Shown: in pieces, positions 27,955-40,496 of the stretch
How the letters are laid out: each line of letters begins with the position of its first letter
Position numbering within the stretch: position 1 is the stretch's first letter
Source: Chelatococcus composti
GTDB lineage: Bacteria; Pseudomonadota; Alphaproteobacteria; Rhizobiales; Beijerinckiaceae
Assembly (NCBI RefSeq): GCF_014201415.1
Contig: NZ_JACHEH010000007.1
Coordinates: 124,001-188,000, forward strand
Direction of reading: 5' to 3'
DNA: 64,000 nucleotides
Translations under genes and position numbers: made by a program
Notes under the pieces: model-generated
The model's input: the letters and a program-made list of their open reading frames with translations, nothing else
Told to the model about the DNA's origin: nothing
Databases searched by the model: none

Positions 27955-29520
27955 GTGACGGAGTTGAACGCAGCAGCGGAGGCGAGAGCGGAAGAGCCGC
28001 CGCTCATCGCCATGCACGGCATCACGAAGGTCTTCGGCTCGCTGGTGGCCAACGACCATATCGACCTCGCCATCCGCGCCGGCGAGATTCATGCCCTGCT
28101 CGGCGAGAACGGCGCCGGCAAGTCGACCCTCGTCAAGATCCTCTACGGCCTGCTGGAGCCGACGGAGGGGGAGATCCGCTGGCGCGGCGAGCCCGTGCGC
28201 CTTTCCGGGCCGCAGGCTGCCCGCGCGCTCGGCATCGGCATGGTCTTCCAGCACTTCTCCCTGTTCGAGAACCTCACGGTGGCGGAAAACATTGCCGCCG
28301 CCATGCCGCCGGAGATGTCGCTGGCCGAGGTCGCCGCGAAGGCGCGGGAGGTTTCCGGCCAGTACGGCCTGCCGGTCGACCTCGACCGACCCGTGTGGAC
28401 GCTTTCGGCCGGCGAGCGCCAGCGCATCGAGATCATCCGCTGCCTCCTGCAGGACCCGCAGCTCATCGTCCTCGACGAGCCGACCTCGGTGCTGACGCCG
28501 CAGGAGGCCGAGCGGCTGTTTGTGACGCTGGAGCGGCTGGCGGCGAGCGGCTGCGCCATCCTCTACATCTCCCATCGTCTCGAGGAGGTGCGGCGGCTGT
28601 GCTCCTCGGCCACCATCCTGCGTGCCGGGCGTGTGGTCGCCACCATCGATCCGCGCGCCGTCAGCGCCCGCGAGATCGCGGGCCTCATGGTTGGCACCGC
28701 GCTGCACGACGTGGTCGCCCTGCGCGGCGCCGCGGAAGGGGCGCCGCGGCTCGTCGTGCGCGGCCTCTCACTGCCGCCGGAGGAGGCGCACGGCCAGACG
28801 CTGCGGGAAATTCACCTGACTGTGCGGGGCGGCGAGGTGCTCGGCATCGCCGGGGTTGCCGGCAACGGCCAGGGTGAGCTTTTCGCCGCCCTCTCCGGCG
28901 AGCGTCTTGCCGGGGCGCCGGAGGCCGTGGAGATTGATGGCCGGCCTGTCGGACATCTCGGCGTCACGGAGCGGCGCCGGCTCGGGGCCGCCTTCGTGCC
29001 GGAGGAGCGGCTCGGCCACGGCGCCGTGCCGGACCACCGCCTGGCGGAGAACACGCTGCTCTCCCGCCATGGCACCGGCGGCCTCGTCTCGCGCGGCTTC
29101 GTGCTCGCCGACGCGACCCGTGCGCTGGCCCAGCGCATCATCGAGACCTTCGACGTGCGCAAGGAAGGCACGGATCCGCGCGCGCGCACGCTCTCCGGCG
29201 GCAACCTGCAGAAGTTCGTCGTCGGCCGCGAGATCCTGCGCGAACCGGGCGTGCTCGTCGTCAACCAGCCCACGTGGGGCGTCGATGCGGGCGCGGCGGC
29301 GCTCATCCGCCAGGCGCTGGTGAACCTCGCCCGCCAGGGCAGCGCGGTGCTCGTCATCAGCCAGGATCTCGACGAGCTGTTCGAGATGGCCGATCGCATC
29401 GCCGTCATCCATGCGGGCGAGCTGAGCACGCCGAAACCGACCGGCGACCTCACCCGGGAGGCGGTCGGCCTGCTCATGACCGGCGCTGCTGCATCGAAGG
29501 GGACCGTTCATGCGCATTGA
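27955..29520 (+). CDS. BMP-type ABC transporter, tandem ATP-binding protein
   Basis: The 521-residue protein holds two ABC domains. The first is complete: Walker A GENGAGKST, Q-loop MVFQHF, signature TLSAGERQRI, Walker B LIVLDEPTSVL. The second is degenerate at Walker A (IAGVAGNGQGE) but keeps the signature LSGGNLQK. This is the layout of YufO/NupA-type ATPases paired with BMP-family binding proteins. I chose the GTG at 27955; an in-frame extension to 27805 would overlap the upstream gene. It is the first gene of a four-gene importer, overlapping the next start by 11 bases. Confidence 0.93.
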   Translation: MTELNAAAEARAEEPPLIAMHGITKVFGSLVANDHIDLAIRAGEIHALLGENGAGKSTLVKILYGLLEPTEGEIRWRGEPVRLSGPQAARALGIGMVFQHFSLFENLTVAENIAAAMPPEMSLAEVAAKAREVSGQYGLPVDLDRPVWTLSAGERQRIEIIRCLLQDPQLIVLDEPTSVLTPQEAERLFVTLERLAASGCAILYISHRLEEVRRLCSSATILRAGRVVATIDPRAVSAREIAGLMVGTALHDVVALRGAAEGAPRLVVRGLSLPPEEAHGQTLREIHLTVRGGEVLGIAGVAGNGQGELFAALSGERLAGAPEAVEIDGRPVGHLGVTERRRLGAAFVPEERLGHGAVPDHRLAENTLLSRHGTGGLVSRGFVLADATRALAQRIIETFDVRKEGTDPRARTLSGGNLQKFVVGREILREPGVLVVNQPTWGVDAGAAALIRQALVNLARQGSAVLVISQDLDELFEMADRIAVIHAGELSTPKPTGDLTREAVGLLMTGAAASKGTVHAH

Positions 29521-30604
29521 GCTGCAGCAACGCCAGGCGCCTTCCGCCGTCGCGCGGCTTCTGGCGCCCGTGCTGGCGCTTGCCGCCGCCTTCCTGCTTG
29601 GCGGAATCGTCGTCGCGGCCATGGGCCGCTCGCCGCTCGCCGCCCTCGACGTCTACGTTCTCCAGCCCCTGTCCGACCCGTGGGCGCTGCAGGAGATGGT
29701 GGTGAAGGCGACGCCGCTCGTGCTCATCGCCATCGGCCTGTCCTTCTGCTTCCGCGCCAACCTGTGGAACATCGGCGCCGAGGGCCAGTTCATCGTCGGC
29801 GCCATCTGCGGCAGCACCGTCGCACTCGCCACGCACGGCACGGACGCAGGGGCGTGGGTGCTGCCGGTCATGCTGGCGCTCGGCACGCTCGGCGGCATCG
29901 CCTGGGCGAGCGTGCCCGCCTTCCTGCGCGCACGCTTCGGCGTGAGCGAGATCCTGACGAGCCTCATGCTGGTCTACGTCGCAGAGCTCATCCTCGACTA
30001 TCTGGTGCGTGGGCCGTGGCGCGACCCCAAGGGCTTCAACTTCCCCCAGTCCGTCACCTTCGATGACGCAGCGACGCTGCCCTTTCTGGCCGATGGCGGG
30101 CGCCTGCACATCGGTGTCCTCATGGCGGTGGTCGCCGTCGTCGTCGCCTTCGTGGTGATGGGTCACACCATCTTCGGATACCGGCTCAGGGTCACGGGCG
30201 AAGCGCCTCGTGCCGCTCGCTTTTCCGGGTTCAGCGAGCGGCGCACGACCTTCATCGTCTTTGCCATCTCTGGCGGCCTCGCCGGACTTGCCGGCATTGT
30301 CGAGGTTGCCGGGCAGATCGGCCAGCTCAAGCCGTCGATCTCACCGGGCTACGGCTTCACGGCGATCATCGTGGCCTTCCTCGGGCGTCTCAATCCCTTC
30401 GGAATCCTGCTCGCGGGCCTCGTCATGGCGCTGACCTTCATCGGCGGCGAGGCGGCGCAGATCACGCTGCGCCTGCCGTTTGATCTCACCCGCACCTTTC
30501 AGGGCATCCTGCTCTTCTGCGTGCTCGCGGCCGATGCGCTCGTCACCTATCGTGTGCGGCTCGTCCGCGGGGCGCCGGCACAGGCGGCCGGGAGGGCGGC
30601 ATGA
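29510..30604 (+). CDS. BMP-type ABC transporter permease (YufP-like)
   Basis: The 364-residue inner-membrane protein has about ten helices and the BPD_transp_2 family blocks FRANLWNIGAEGQFIVGAI and RVTGEAPRAARFSGF. The first is typical of the longer permease in nucleoside-type BMP importers. It overlaps the ATPase gene upstream and the second permease downstream (ATGA), so the operon is translationally coupled. Confidence 0.93.
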   Translation: MRIELQQRQAPSAVARLLAPVLALAAAFLLGGIVVAAMGRSPLAALDVYVLQPLSDPWALQEMVVKATPLVLIAIGLSFCFRANLWNIGAEGQFIVGAICGSTVALATHGTDAGAWVLPVMLALGTLGGIAWASVPAFLRARFGVSEILTSLMLVYVAELILDYLVRGPWRDPKGFNFPQSVTFDDAATLPFLADGGRLHIGVLMAVVAVVVAFVVMGHTIFGYRLRVTGEAPRAARFSGFSERRTTFIVFAISGGLAGLAGIVEVAGQIGQLKPSISPGYGFTAIIVAFLGRLNPFGILLAGLVMALTFIGGEAAQITLRLPFDLTRTFQGILLFCVLAADALVTYRVRLVRGAPAQAAGRAA

Positions 30605-31518
30605 CGATCGTCGAGGCCATCCTCCTTACCGTCGTCACGGCATCGACGCCGCTGCTCATTGCGGCGCTCGGGGAACTCGTCACGGAGCGGTCCGGCGTTC
30701 TCAACCTCGGCGTCGAGGGCATGATGGCGATGGGCGCCGCCTGCGGCTTCGCGGGGGCGATCCTGTTCGATTCGACCCTTGCCGGCGTCCTCTGCGGCAT
30801 CCTGGCCGGCGTGGCGACCTCGGCGCTCTTCGCCTTCATCGTGCTCGGACTCGCCGCCAACCAGGTGGCCTCCGGCCTGGCGCTGACCATCCTCGGTCTC
30901 GGGCTCTCCGGCCTCATCGGTGCGCCCTTCATTGGCGCCCGGCGTGATCCCGTCGCCCATCTCAACATTCCGGGTCTCACCGACCTGCCGCTCGTCGGGC
31001 GCCTGTTCTTCGGCCAGGACGCCTTCGTCTACGCGTCGTTGCTGCTGTGCCTCGGCGTGGGCTGGTTCCTTTTCCGCACGCGCAAGGGGCTGCTCCTGCG
31101 CGCCGTGGGCGAGAACCAGGCCTCGGCCCATTCCCTTGGCCTGCCGGTGCTGCGCGTGCGCCTGCTCGCGATCCTCTTCGGCGGGGCCTGTGCCGGGCTG
31201 GCAGGAGCCTATCTCTCGCTCGTCTACACCCGCTTCTGGTCGCCGGGCATGACCTCCGGCCGCGGCTGGATCGCCGTAGCGCTCGTGGTCTTCGCCGCCT
31301 GGCGGCCGGGCTGGGCCTTCTTCGGCGCCTATCTCTTCGGCGCGGCGACGGTGCTGCAGCTCCACGCCCAGGCGGCGGCGATCGGCATCCCCGCCCAGGC
31401 GCTGTCGGCCCTGCCGTATGTCGCGACGATCGTCGCGCTCGTTGTGCTCTCGCTGGGCCGGCGACGCGACACGGGAGCGCCGGGCTCGCTCGGCATGCCT
31501 TTTGTGCCGGACCGGTAG
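30601..31518 (+). CDS. BMP-type ABC transporter permease (YufQ-like)
   Basis: The 305-residue partner permease has eight or so helices. It carries LGELVTERSGVLNLGVEGMMAMGAACGF and the GLLLRAVGENQASAHSLGL cytoplasmic loop that contacts the ATPase. It forms a heterodimeric channel with the product of 29510. The ligand of such systems is often a nucleoside or related heterocycle. Nothing here fixes it. Confidence 0.93.
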   Translation: MTIVEAILLTVVTASTPLLIAALGELVTERSGVLNLGVEGMMAMGAACGFAGAILFDSTLAGVLCGILAGVATSALFAFIVLGLAANQVASGLALTILGLGLSGLIGAPFIGARRDPVAHLNIPGLTDLPLVGRLFFGQDAFVYASLLLCLGVGWFLFRTRKGLLLRAVGENQASAHSLGLPVLRVRLLAILFGGACAGLAGAYLSLVYTRFWSPGMTSGRGWIAVALVVFAAWRPGWAFFGAYLFGAATVLQLHAQAAAIGIPAQALSALPYVATIVALVVLSLGRRRDTGAPGSLGMPFVPDR

Positions 31519-31625
31519 CCTGCTAAGTTCGTCCGTCCCGCCGTGCCGGCGAGGGGACGTCGCAGGGGGCGGCGTCCCGCGGGGCGGAAAGAATAACAGC
31601 CCCCATCGAATGACAGGGACCCGCG

Positions 31626-32696
31626 ATGAAGCGTTTACTCACCCATCTTCTGGCCACGGCGGCACTGGCGGCGGTCGCCAGCTCCGCGAGCGCACAGGAC
31701 AAGCTCAAGGTCGGCTTCATCTATGTCGGGCCGGTCGGCGACCATGGCTGGAGCTACCAGCACGATGTCGGCCGCAAGGCCATCGAGGAGCAGCTCGGTG
31801 ACAAGGTCGAGACGACCTACGTAGAGAGCGTGCCGGAGGCCGATTCCGAGCGCGCCATCGAGCAGCTCGCCCGCACCGGCCACAAGCTCATCTTCACCAC
31901 CTCGTTCGGCTACATGGAGCCGACGCTGAAAGTGGCGAAGAAGTATCCGGATGTGAAGTTCGAGCACGCCACGGGCATCAAGCGCGCCGACAACGTCTCC
32001 ACCTACGCGGCCAAGTTCCACGAAGGCCGCTATATTATCGGCCAGATCGCGGCCAAGATGTCGAAGACCGGCGTCATCGGCTATGTAGGCGCCTATCCGA
32101 TCCCCGAGGTCGTCGCCGGCATCAACGCCTATTTCCTCGGTGCGCAGTCGGTGCGGCCGGACATCAAGATCAAGATTGTCTGGGCCAACTCCTGGTACGA
32201 TCCGGGCAAGGAGGCTGATGCGGCCAAGGCGCTGCTCGACCAGGGCGTCGACGTGCTGGCGCAGCACACCGACAGCCCGGCGCCCCTGCAGGCGGCCGAG
32301 GCGCGCGGCCTCTACGGCTTCGGCCAGGCGTCTGACATGATCCGGTTCGCGCCCAAGACGCAGCTCACCGCCATCGTCGACAACTGGGGCGACTATTACG
32401 TTCAGCGCACCAAGGCCGTGCTCGACGGCACCTGGAAGTCCCAGGACGTCTGGGGCGGCCTTGACTCCGGCATGGTGAAGATGGCGCCCTACACCAACAT
32501 GCCGGACGACGTGAAGAAGATGGCAGAGGAGACGGAGGAGGCCATCCGCTCCGGCAAGCTCAACCCCTTCAAGTGCCCCGTCTTCAAGCAGGACGGCACC
32601 GAGGTGGAGTGCGGCGGCGGCACGGCGCTGTCCGACGAGCAGATCCTCGGCATGAACTTCTACGTCAAGGGCATCGAGGACAAGCTGCCGCAGTAA
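31626..32696 (+). CDS. BMP-family periplasmic substrate-binding protein
   Basis: The 356-residue protein begins with a Sec signal peptide (cut near SSASAQ) rather than a lipobox, so it is soluble in the periplasm. The Bmp fold is seen in LKVGFIYVGPVGDHGWSYQHDVG, IFTTSFGYMEP, ILAQHTDSP-like loop VLAQHTDSPAPLQ and the DNWGDYYV segment. It supplies substrate to the permease pair encoded upstream. A strong terminator closes the operon at 32722. Confidence 0.94.
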   Translation: MKRLLTHLLATAALAAVASSASAQDKLKVGFIYVGPVGDHGWSYQHDVGRKAIEEQLGDKVETTYVESVPEADSERAIEQLARTGHKLIFTTSFGYMEPTLKVAKKYPDVKFEHATGIKRADNVSTYAAKFHEGRYIIGQIAAKMSKTGVIGYVGAYPIPEVVAGINAYFLGAQSVRPDIKIKIVWANSWYDPGKEADAAKALLDQGVDVLAQHTDSPAPLQAAEARGLYGFGQASDMIRFAPKTQLTAIVDNWGDYYVQRTKAVLDGTWKSQDVWGGLDSGMVKMAPYTNMPDDVKKMAEETEEAIRSGKLNPFKCPVFKQDGTEVECGGGTALSDEQILGMNFYVKGIEDKLPQ

Positions 32697-32721
32697 GCGG
32701 AACCAGCTGTTTGCACGACGA

Positions 32722-32756
32722 ACGGCCGGCGCGGTGGCGCCGGCCGTCTTGTTTTT
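32722..32756 (+). terminator. Rho-independent terminator of the BMP-transporter operon
   Basis: A perfect 11-bp stem (ACGGCCGGCGC/GCGCCGGCCGT, loop GGTG) is followed by CTTGTTTTT, 25 bp after the stop codon. Nothing else is seen from here to the glnA terminator. Confidence 0.9.
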
Positions 32757-32951
32757 GGAGCAGCGTCATCGCCTTTACCGCCGCCCGGAGCGGCGGCCGG
32801 CAAGCGGTCGAACGCGGCGGCCGGCGCGCCGAGGCGCCTTGCCGGGCGTCCGGTACCCAGGCTGCCGCATGGACCTTTCCCGCCGTCAGGTCGGCGGATG
32901 CGGCCTCGCGGAGCCGTGGCAAAGGGGACGGGGCCGCGCGCCTTGCCGGGG

Positions 32952-32992
32952 CAAAAAGAAAAAAGAACAGCCGGGGCCCGAAAGCCCCGGCT
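32952..32992 (-). terminator. Rho-independent terminator of the glnB-glnA operon
   Basis: Read on the minus strand, a perfect 9-bp stem (AGCCGGGGC/GCCCCGGCT) is followed by GTTCTTTTTTCTTTTT, about 44 bp beyond the glnA stop. Confidence 0.9.
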
Positions 32993-33035
32993 GCTGCTTC
33001 CCGAAAGACGCGGCGGCGAGCGCCGCCTGCGGACA

Positions 33036-34445
33036 TCAGACCGAGTAGTACATCTCGAACTCGACCGGATGCGGGGTGTGCTCGAAGCGGATCACCTCCT
33101 GCATCTTGAGCTCGATGTAGGCGTCGATGAAGTCGTCGTTGAAGACGCCGCCGGCCTTCAGGAAGGCGCGGTCCTTGTCGAGGGCCTGCAGGGCCTCGCG
33201 CAGGCTGGCCGATACGGTCGGAATCTTCTTCAGCTCACGCGGCGGCAGGTCGTAGAGATCCTTGTCCATGGCCGCGCCGGGATCGATCTTGTTCAGGATG
33301 CCGTCGAGGCCGGCCATGAGCAGGGCCGCGAAGCCGAGGTAGGGGTTCGCGGTCGGGTCGGGGAAGCGCACCTCGACGCGCTTGGCCTTGGGCGAGTTCG
33401 TCCACGGAATGCGGCAGGAGGCCGAGCGGTTGCGCGACGAATAGGCGAGCAGCACCGGCGCCTCGAAGCCCGGGACCAGACGCTTGTAGGAGTTGGTCGA
33501 GGGGTTCGTGAAGGCGTTGATGGCCTTGGCGTGCTTGATGATGCCGCCGATGTACCACAGGCACTCCTGGCTGAGGTCAGCATACTTGTTGCCGGCGAAA
33601 AGCGGCTTGCCGCCCTTCCAGATCGACTGGTGCACGTGCATGCCCGAGCCGTTGTCGCCATAGACGGGCTTCGGCATGAAGGTGGCCGTCTTGCCGTAGC
33701 TCTGGGCGACGTTGTGGATGCAGTACTTGTAGATCTGCATCTGGTCGGCCATGCGCGTCAGCGTGTCGAACTTCATGCCGAGCTCGTGCTGCGCCGAGGC
33801 GACCTCGTGGTGGTGCTTCTCGCCCTTGACGCCCATGGACGCCATGGCCGCGAGCATCTCACCGCGCATGTCCTGTCCGGAGTCCAGCGGCGGGACCGGG
33901 AAGTAGCCGCCCTTGGTCGGGATGCGGTGGCCGAGATTGCCGCCCTCGTACTCGGTGTCGCCGTTGATCGGCAGCTCGGCGGCATCGAGCTTGAAGCCCG
34001 TGTTGTAGGGGGTGGCGGAGAACTTGACGTCATCGAAGACGAAGAACTCGGCCTCGGGGCCGACGTAGATGGTGTCGCCGATGCCGGTCGACTGCAGGAA
34101 CGCTTCGGCCTTCTTGGCGATGCCGCGCGGGTCGCGGTTGTAGGCTTCGCCCGTCGTGGGCTCGAGAACGTCGCAGACGATGGAGAGCGTCGCGGCCGAG
34201 AAGAAGGGATCGACGGTGGCCGTGGACGGATCCGGCATCAGCAGCATGTCGGACTCGTTGATGGCCTTCCAGCCCGCGATCGAAGAGCCGTCGAACATCG
34301 TGCCTTCGGCGAAGAAATCTTCGTCGATCATCGACACATCGAAGGTGACGTGCTGCCACTTGCCACGCGGATCGGTAAAGCGGAGGTCGACATACTTGAT
34401 GTCTTCATCCTTGATCAGCTTGAGCACGTCCTTAGCGCTCTTCAT
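33036..34445 (-). CDS. glnA: Glutamine synthetase type I
   Basis: GlnA makes glutamine from glutamate, ammonia and ATP as a cytoplasmic dodecamer. The 469 residues (E. coli length) include the [12 protein letters not shown] start, the metal-binding [20 protein letters not shown], and NRSASCRIP. The adenylylation tyrosine is Y398 in DLYDLPP, so control by GlnE is expected. Three ATGs lie close together; I chose 34445 (MKSAKD), with GAGG about 9 bases upstream. It follows glnB by 58 bp, the classical alphaproteobacterial glnBA operon. Confidence 0.97.
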   Translation of the reverse strand: MKSAKDVLKLIKDEDIKYVDLRFTDPRGKWQHVTFDVSMIDEDFFAEGTMFDGSSIAGWKAINESDMLLMPDPSTATVDPFFSAATLSIVCDVLEPTTGEAYNRDPRGIAKKAEAFLQSTGIGDTIYVGPEAEFFVFDDVKFSATPYNTGFKLDAAELPINGDTEYEGGNLGHRIPTKGGYFPVPPLDSGQDMRGEMLAAMASMGVKGEKHHHEVASAQHELGMKFDTLTRMADQMQIYKYCIHNVAQSYGKTATFMPKPVYGDNGSGMHVHQSIWKGGKPLFAGNKYADLSQECLWYIGGIIKHAKAINAFTNPSTNSYKRLVPGFEAPVLLAYSSRNRSASCRIPWTNSPKAKRVEVRFPDPTANPYLGFAALLMAGLDGILNKIDPGAAMDKDLYDLPPRELKKIPTVSASLREALQALDKDRAFLKAGGVFNDDFIDAYIELKMQEVIRFEHTPHPVEFEMYYSV

Positions 34446-34503
34446 CATTATCATCCTCTAGTGGAACTGGCCGTCAGCGGCCCGTGGGGTGGCGTTGGTC
34501 GGA

Positions 34504-34866
<363 letters not shown>

Positions 34867-35047
34867 TCAGTGCAAACAGCTCGTCTGGCTCTTACCATCA
34901 AAGACGATCGGCCGGCCATGGGGAAGTGGCCGATACCTGCCGCGCAATGTTGCAGTCGCGCGAGATATGGAGGCGAAAAATTGTGCAGATGCCTAATTTT
35001 TCATCTTCTTTTCTGGGCGGATGGGCGATGTGGCGGCGGAGTGCACG

Positions 35048-36556
<1,509 letters not shown>

Positions 36557-36575
36557 GATTTCCTGAATCGGATTC

Positions 36576-38012
36576 TCATGTCACCTCGTACCAGGCAGCG
36601 AGGCCGGCCGCCAGCTTGTCGAGGACGGCGGAGCCGATCAGCCAGCGCCCCGGCCTTTCGGCGACGAAGGCAATCCGCACTGTGCGCCCTTGCGGGACGG
36701 CGAAGGTGTCGACCCAGTAGGGCTCCCACCCGTCGTCGAGCGGGTGCAGCAGTCGCACGGAATGGCCGTGCATATGCAGTATCTGCACATGATTGGTCTC
36801 GTTGGTGAAGGCCAGCACGGCCGGCTTGCCGCGCGGGATGCGCAGCAGCGGCTCTCGCTGGTCGGGAAAGGCGGCGCCGTTGATCTGCCAGATGCGTGTG
36901 GCATCGATCCCGGCCGTCGGGTTGGTCGGGTCAAGCCCGCCGCTGATCTTCGCGTCGGCGCGCCGTGCTGCCGCAAGGTCGATCGCCACGGGCATGTCGG
37001 GCGCGGGCAGGGCCGGTGGCGGAGCATCCGCATGCGGCGATGTGGAGGCGCCCGCCGAGAAGGCGAGGAGCGGCTCCGCTTGCTGTCCGAGAAGGTGGCG
37101 GATCACTGCCCCTTCGCGCGGGGTCACGACGACATCAAGGCGCCCCCCCGGCAACAGCGGCAACGCTCCACGCGCCGGGGCGAAGGGTTCCGTGGCAATG
37201 CTGTCGACGGCGATGACCATTGTGTCCATGGCATCGAAGCGCAGAATGAATCGGCGCGCCGTGGCAGTGTTGACGAGGCGCAGCCGGGCACGGCCGCGCC
37301 GGGGCAGCGTGATGGTCTGCAGTGTCGCGGCGGAGGCCTCGGTGCCGTTCACCGTCACCCAGTTCCCGAGCTGGCCGGCGGCGCCGGCTTCCTCCACCGT
37401 GCCCGCCCGCAGGGCACCACTCGGATCGAGTGCCCAGTCGGACAGGATGATCGTCACGTCCTCGTCCACGGCGAGCGGCTGCGGCTCCGGGACGACGAGC
37501 GTGCCGTAGAGGCCACGCGCCGTCTGCTCGGCGGCATAGGCGAGGGAACCCGGACGCAGGAGGAAGATGCCCGGCCGGCCGGGCGCCAGGGTGATCGTGC
37601 GCTCCTCGCCCGACGGCACGGCCTCGCCGGCGAGCGGCACAGCCCCGTCGAGCACATTGTCGACGGGAAGGCCGAGGATGTGCATGGAGACCGGCTGCGG
37701 CAGCCGGTTGGCGAGCTGGAGGGCGAGCGGCTGACCGAGGCGGGCTTGCAGCCGCGCCCCGGCTGCATCGCCCGTGAAGCTCCACAGCTCGGCGGTTCCC
37801 GGCGCCTTGGGATGGAGCCGCACCTTCGCCGGGGCGGCGTCGAGGCGGACAGTCCCGGGGGCAACCTCTCCGGCGGCCGTCTGGGCGCCGGCCGGGCCCG
37901 CGGTGCCAACAAGGAGTGCGAACCCGCCCAGTCCCTTGACGAACGAGCGGCGGGTTGCCGACGCGATCAGGGGGGACCGGCGAGGGAGCGTCTTTCCGTC
38001 TGAGTAAGCCAT
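36576..38012 (-). CDS. Multicopper-oxidase-fold protein lacking copper ligands
   Basis: The 478-residue protein starts with a Tat signal (RRSFVKGLGGFALLVGTAGPAGA, residues 21-43). Three cupredoxin domains follow. The scaffold is recognisable: VDNVLDGAVPL, ARGLYGTLVVPEP at about 165-177, and C-terminal LHMHGHSVRLLHP at 412-424. The copper ligands are mostly gone. HWHG is replaced by MHILG (110-114), HPH by LRPGS (152-156), and the C-terminal HCHxxxHxxxGM by WLIGSAVLDKLAAGL. It therefore resembles FtsP/SufI-type pseudo-oxidases more than laccases. It is exported folded and probably has a structural or binding role. The start is not certain. Confidence 0.85.
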   Translation of the reverse strand: MAYSDGKTLPRRSPLIASATRRSFVKGLGGFALLVGTAGPAGAQTAAGEVAPGTVRLDAAPAKVRLHPKAPGTAELWSFTGDAAGARLQARLGQPLALQLANRLPQPVSMHILGLPVDNVLDGAVPLAGEAVPSGEERTITLAPGRPGIFLLRPGSLAYAAEQTARGLYGTLVVPEPQPLAVDEDVTIILSDWALDPSGALRAGTVEEAGAAGQLGNWVTVNGTEASAATLQTITLPRRGRARLRLVNTATARRFILRFDAMDTMVIAVDSIATEPFAPARGALPLLPGGRLDVVVTPREGAVIRHLLGQQAEPLLAFSAGASTSPHADAPPPALPAPDMPVAIDLAAARRADAKISGGLDPTNPTAGIDATRIWQINGAAFPDQREPLLRIPRGKPAVLAFTNETNHVQILHMHGHSVRLLHPLDDGWEPYWVDTFAVPQGRTVRIAFVAERPGRWLIGSAVLDKLAAGLAAWYEVT

Positions 38013-38148
38013 GGCGATCGCCACACTGTAGGAGACCCCCCGATCTGCCGCGGGGCCCGGGCTCGAACGCAGCAGAACCGGCCGCGGTCCGGATACTGCG
38101 TGTAGGCGCCCCGCAACGCGTGGCACAAGAGGCAGGGGCGTCATTTTT

Positions 38149-38177
38149 TTGCTGCATCACGCTTCTGTCATGATATA
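38149..38177 (+). promoter_or_regulatory. Probable promoter of tRNA-Leu
   Basis: TTGCTG (38149-38154) and GATATA (38172-38177) are spaced by 17 bases, 47 bp upstream of the tRNA. The match is moderate. Confidence 0.4.
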
Positions 38178-38223
38178 GAGCCCCGTCCCGGAAGGGGTCT
38201 CGCCGCAGGGCGAGGCTCCGGTT

Positions 38224-38310
<87 letters not shown>

Positions 38311-38383
38311 AGCGCCTTGGTGGGGTTCGGCGTGCCGGCCCTTGTGATGAATCATTCAGAGCGAACGGAATAGAGCTGTTAAG

Positions 38384-39787
38384 ATGCAGGCGACGCAAAC
38401 CCTGTCCGAGGGGCTCAAACGCGAGTTCAAGGTGGTCGTGCCGGCCGCTGATCTGGAATCGAAGCTCACGGGCGAGCTGGCCGGACTGAAAGATCGTGTC
38501 CGCATCAACGGCTTCCGCCCGGGCAAGGTGCCGCTGTCGTACCTGCGCCGGCTCTACGGCCGCGCCGTGATGGCGGACGTGGTGCAGAATGCCGTCAACG
38601 ACGCCAATCGCCGGATCATCGAGGAGCACTCGCTGAAGCTCGCCCAGGAGCCTCAGGTCACGTTCCCCGAGGACAAGGCCGAGATCGAGGCCGTGATGGA
38701 AGCGAAGGCAGATCTCGCTTTCACCGTCGCGCTCGAGGTCCTGCCTCAGATCGAGATCAAGGATCACTCCGGCATCGAGCTGACCAAGGAGGTCGCCGAG
38801 GTCGGTGAAGCCGACATCAATGAGGCCCTGGAGCGGATGGCCAAGCAGAACCGCAGCTTCTCGCCGAAGGACGGCGCTGCGGAGGCCGGCGACCGCGTGA
38901 CTGTTGACTTCGTCGGCACCATCGACGGCAAGCCCTTCGAGGGCGGCAAGGCCGAGGACATCAAGGTCGAGATCGGCTCGAACTCCTTCATCCCGGGCTT
39001 CGAGGACCAGCTCGTCGGCGCCAAGGCCGGCGAGGAGCGCACGGTCAATGTCACCTTCCCCGAGAACTACCTGGCGCCGAACCTCGCCGGCAAGGCTGCG
39101 TCCTTCGCCGTCAAGGTCAAGGCCGTCGAGTCTCCCGATCCGCTCAAGATCGACGACGAGCTCGCCAAGGGCTTCGGCATGGAGTCGCTCGAGAAGCTGA
39201 AGGACGCGCTGCGTGAGGCGATCGGCCGCGACTTCGCCGCTCAGTCCCGCCGCAAACTGAAGCGCCTCCTTCTCGACGCGCTCGACGAACAGTACGACTT
39301 CGAGCTGCCCCCGAGCCTCGTCGAGCAGGAGTTCGCCGGCGTGTGGGCCCAGGTCGAGGCCGAGATGAAGCAGTCCGGCAAGACCTTCGCCGATGAGGAC
39401 ACGACCGAGGAGGAAGCGCGGGCCGAGTACCGCCGCATCGCCGAGCGTCGGGTGCGCCTCGGTCTGGTCCTTGCGGAAATCGGCGAGAAGGCCGATGTAA
39501 GGATCACGGACGACGAGGTGACGCAGGCCGTCATCGAGCGCGCCCGCCAGTTCCCCGGCCAGGAAAAGGCCGTGTGGGACTACTACCGCAAGAACCCGCA
39601 GGCGCTTGCCGAGATCCGGGCCCCGATCTTCGAGGAGAAGGTGGTCGACCACCTCCTCGGCCAGGTCAAGGTGACGGAAAAGACGGTGTCGCGCGGGGTT
39701 CTGTTCTCGGATGACGAGGACGGCGAGGCTGGCGCGGACGAGGGCAAGAAGGCCAAGAAGGCCTCGAAGTCCAAGAAGAAGGCGTAA
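38384..39787 (+). CDS. tig: Trigger factor
   Basis: This is the ribosome-associated chaperone and peptidyl-prolyl isomerase. The 467 residues show the N-terminal ribosome-binding domain with the [16 protein letters not shown] signature (GFRxGKxP), a central FKBP domain ([43 protein letters not shown]), and a long helical C-terminal domain. The tail is lysine-rich ([13 protein letters not shown]). It starts the tig-clpP-clpX-lon proteostasis block. Confidence 0.97.
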   Translation: MQATQTLSEGLKREFKVVVPAADLESKLTGELAGLKDRVRINGFRPGKVPLSYLRRLYGRAVMADVVQNAVNDANRRIIEEHSLKLAQEPQVTFPEDKAEIEAVMEAKADLAFTVALEVLPQIEIKDHSGIELTKEVAEVGEADINEALERMAKQNRSFSPKDGAAEAGDRVTVDFVGTIDGKPFEGGKAEDIKVEIGSNSFIPGFEDQLVGAKAGEERTVNVTFPENYLAPNLAGKAASFAVKVKAVESPDPLKIDDELAKGFGMESLEKLKDALREAIGRDFAAQSRRKLKRLLLDALDEQYDFELPPSLVEQEFAGVWAQVEAEMKQSGKTFADEDTTEEEARAEYRRIAERRVRLGLVLAEIGEKADVRITDDEVTQAVIERARQFPGQEKAVWDYYRKNPQALAEIRAPIFEEKVVDHLLGQVKVTEKTVSRGVLFSDDEDGEAGADEGKKAKKASKSKKKA

Positions 39788-39872
39788 CAGGCTATCCTGC
39801 GGGCGATTCGCAGCAGGATCGCCCGCAGGGTCGGTTCACGACCGCGGGCAATCGGAACCGACGAGGACGACG

Positions 39873-40496
39873 ATGCGAGATCCGTTAGAGGTCTACAACA
39901 ACACGCTCGTGCCCATGGTGGTGGAGCAGTCCAACCGCGGCGAGCGTGCATTCGATATCTACTCCCGCCTCCTGCGCGAGCGAATCATTTTCCTCACCGG
40001 GCCGGTGGAGGACTACTCGGCCTCGCTCATCGTGGCGCAGCTCCTGTTCCTCGAAGCGGAGAACCCGAAGAAGGAGATCTCCTTCTACATCAACTCGCCG
40101 GGCGGAGTGGTGACGTCGGGGCTGTCCATCTACGACACAATGCAGTTCATCCGCTGTCCCGTTTCGACGCTGTGCATCGGCCAGGCGGCCTCGATGGGCT
40201 CGCTGCTGCTGGCCGCCGGCGAGCCCGGGCAGCGTTTCGCGCTGCCGAACGCCCGCATCATGGTGCACCAGCCGTCAGGCGGCTTCCAGGGCCAGGCGAC
40301 GGACATCCTCATCCACGCGCGCGAGATCGAGGCGCTGAAGCGTCGCCTCAACGAGATCTACGTGAAGCACACGGGCAAGGATCTCGCCTCCATCGAGCAG
40401 GCTCTCGAGCGTGACTTCTTCATGACTGCCGACGCGGCCCGCGACTTCGGCATCATCGACCAGGTGCTGACGTCGCGACCGGAGGTCGCAGCCTGA
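39873..40496 (+). CDS. clpP: ATP-dependent Clp protease proteolytic subunit
   Basis: The 207-residue serine peptidase forms the tetradecameric ClpP barrel. The catalytic triad is visible: S107 in GQAASMGS, H132 in [10 protein letters not shown] and D181 in [24 protein letters not shown] precedes the ATG at 39873. It follows tig by 85 bp and precedes clpX, its unfoldase partner. Confidence 0.98.
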   Translation: MRDPLEVYNNTLVPMVVEQSNRGERAFDIYSRLLRERIIFLTGPVEDYSASLIVAQLLFLEAENPKKEISFYINSPGGVVTSGLSIYDTMQFIRCPVSTLCIGQAASMGSLLLAAGEPGQRFALPNARIMVHQPSGGFQGQATDILIHAREIEALKRRLNEIYVKHTGKDLASIEQALERDFFMTADAARDFGIIDQVLTSRPEVAA

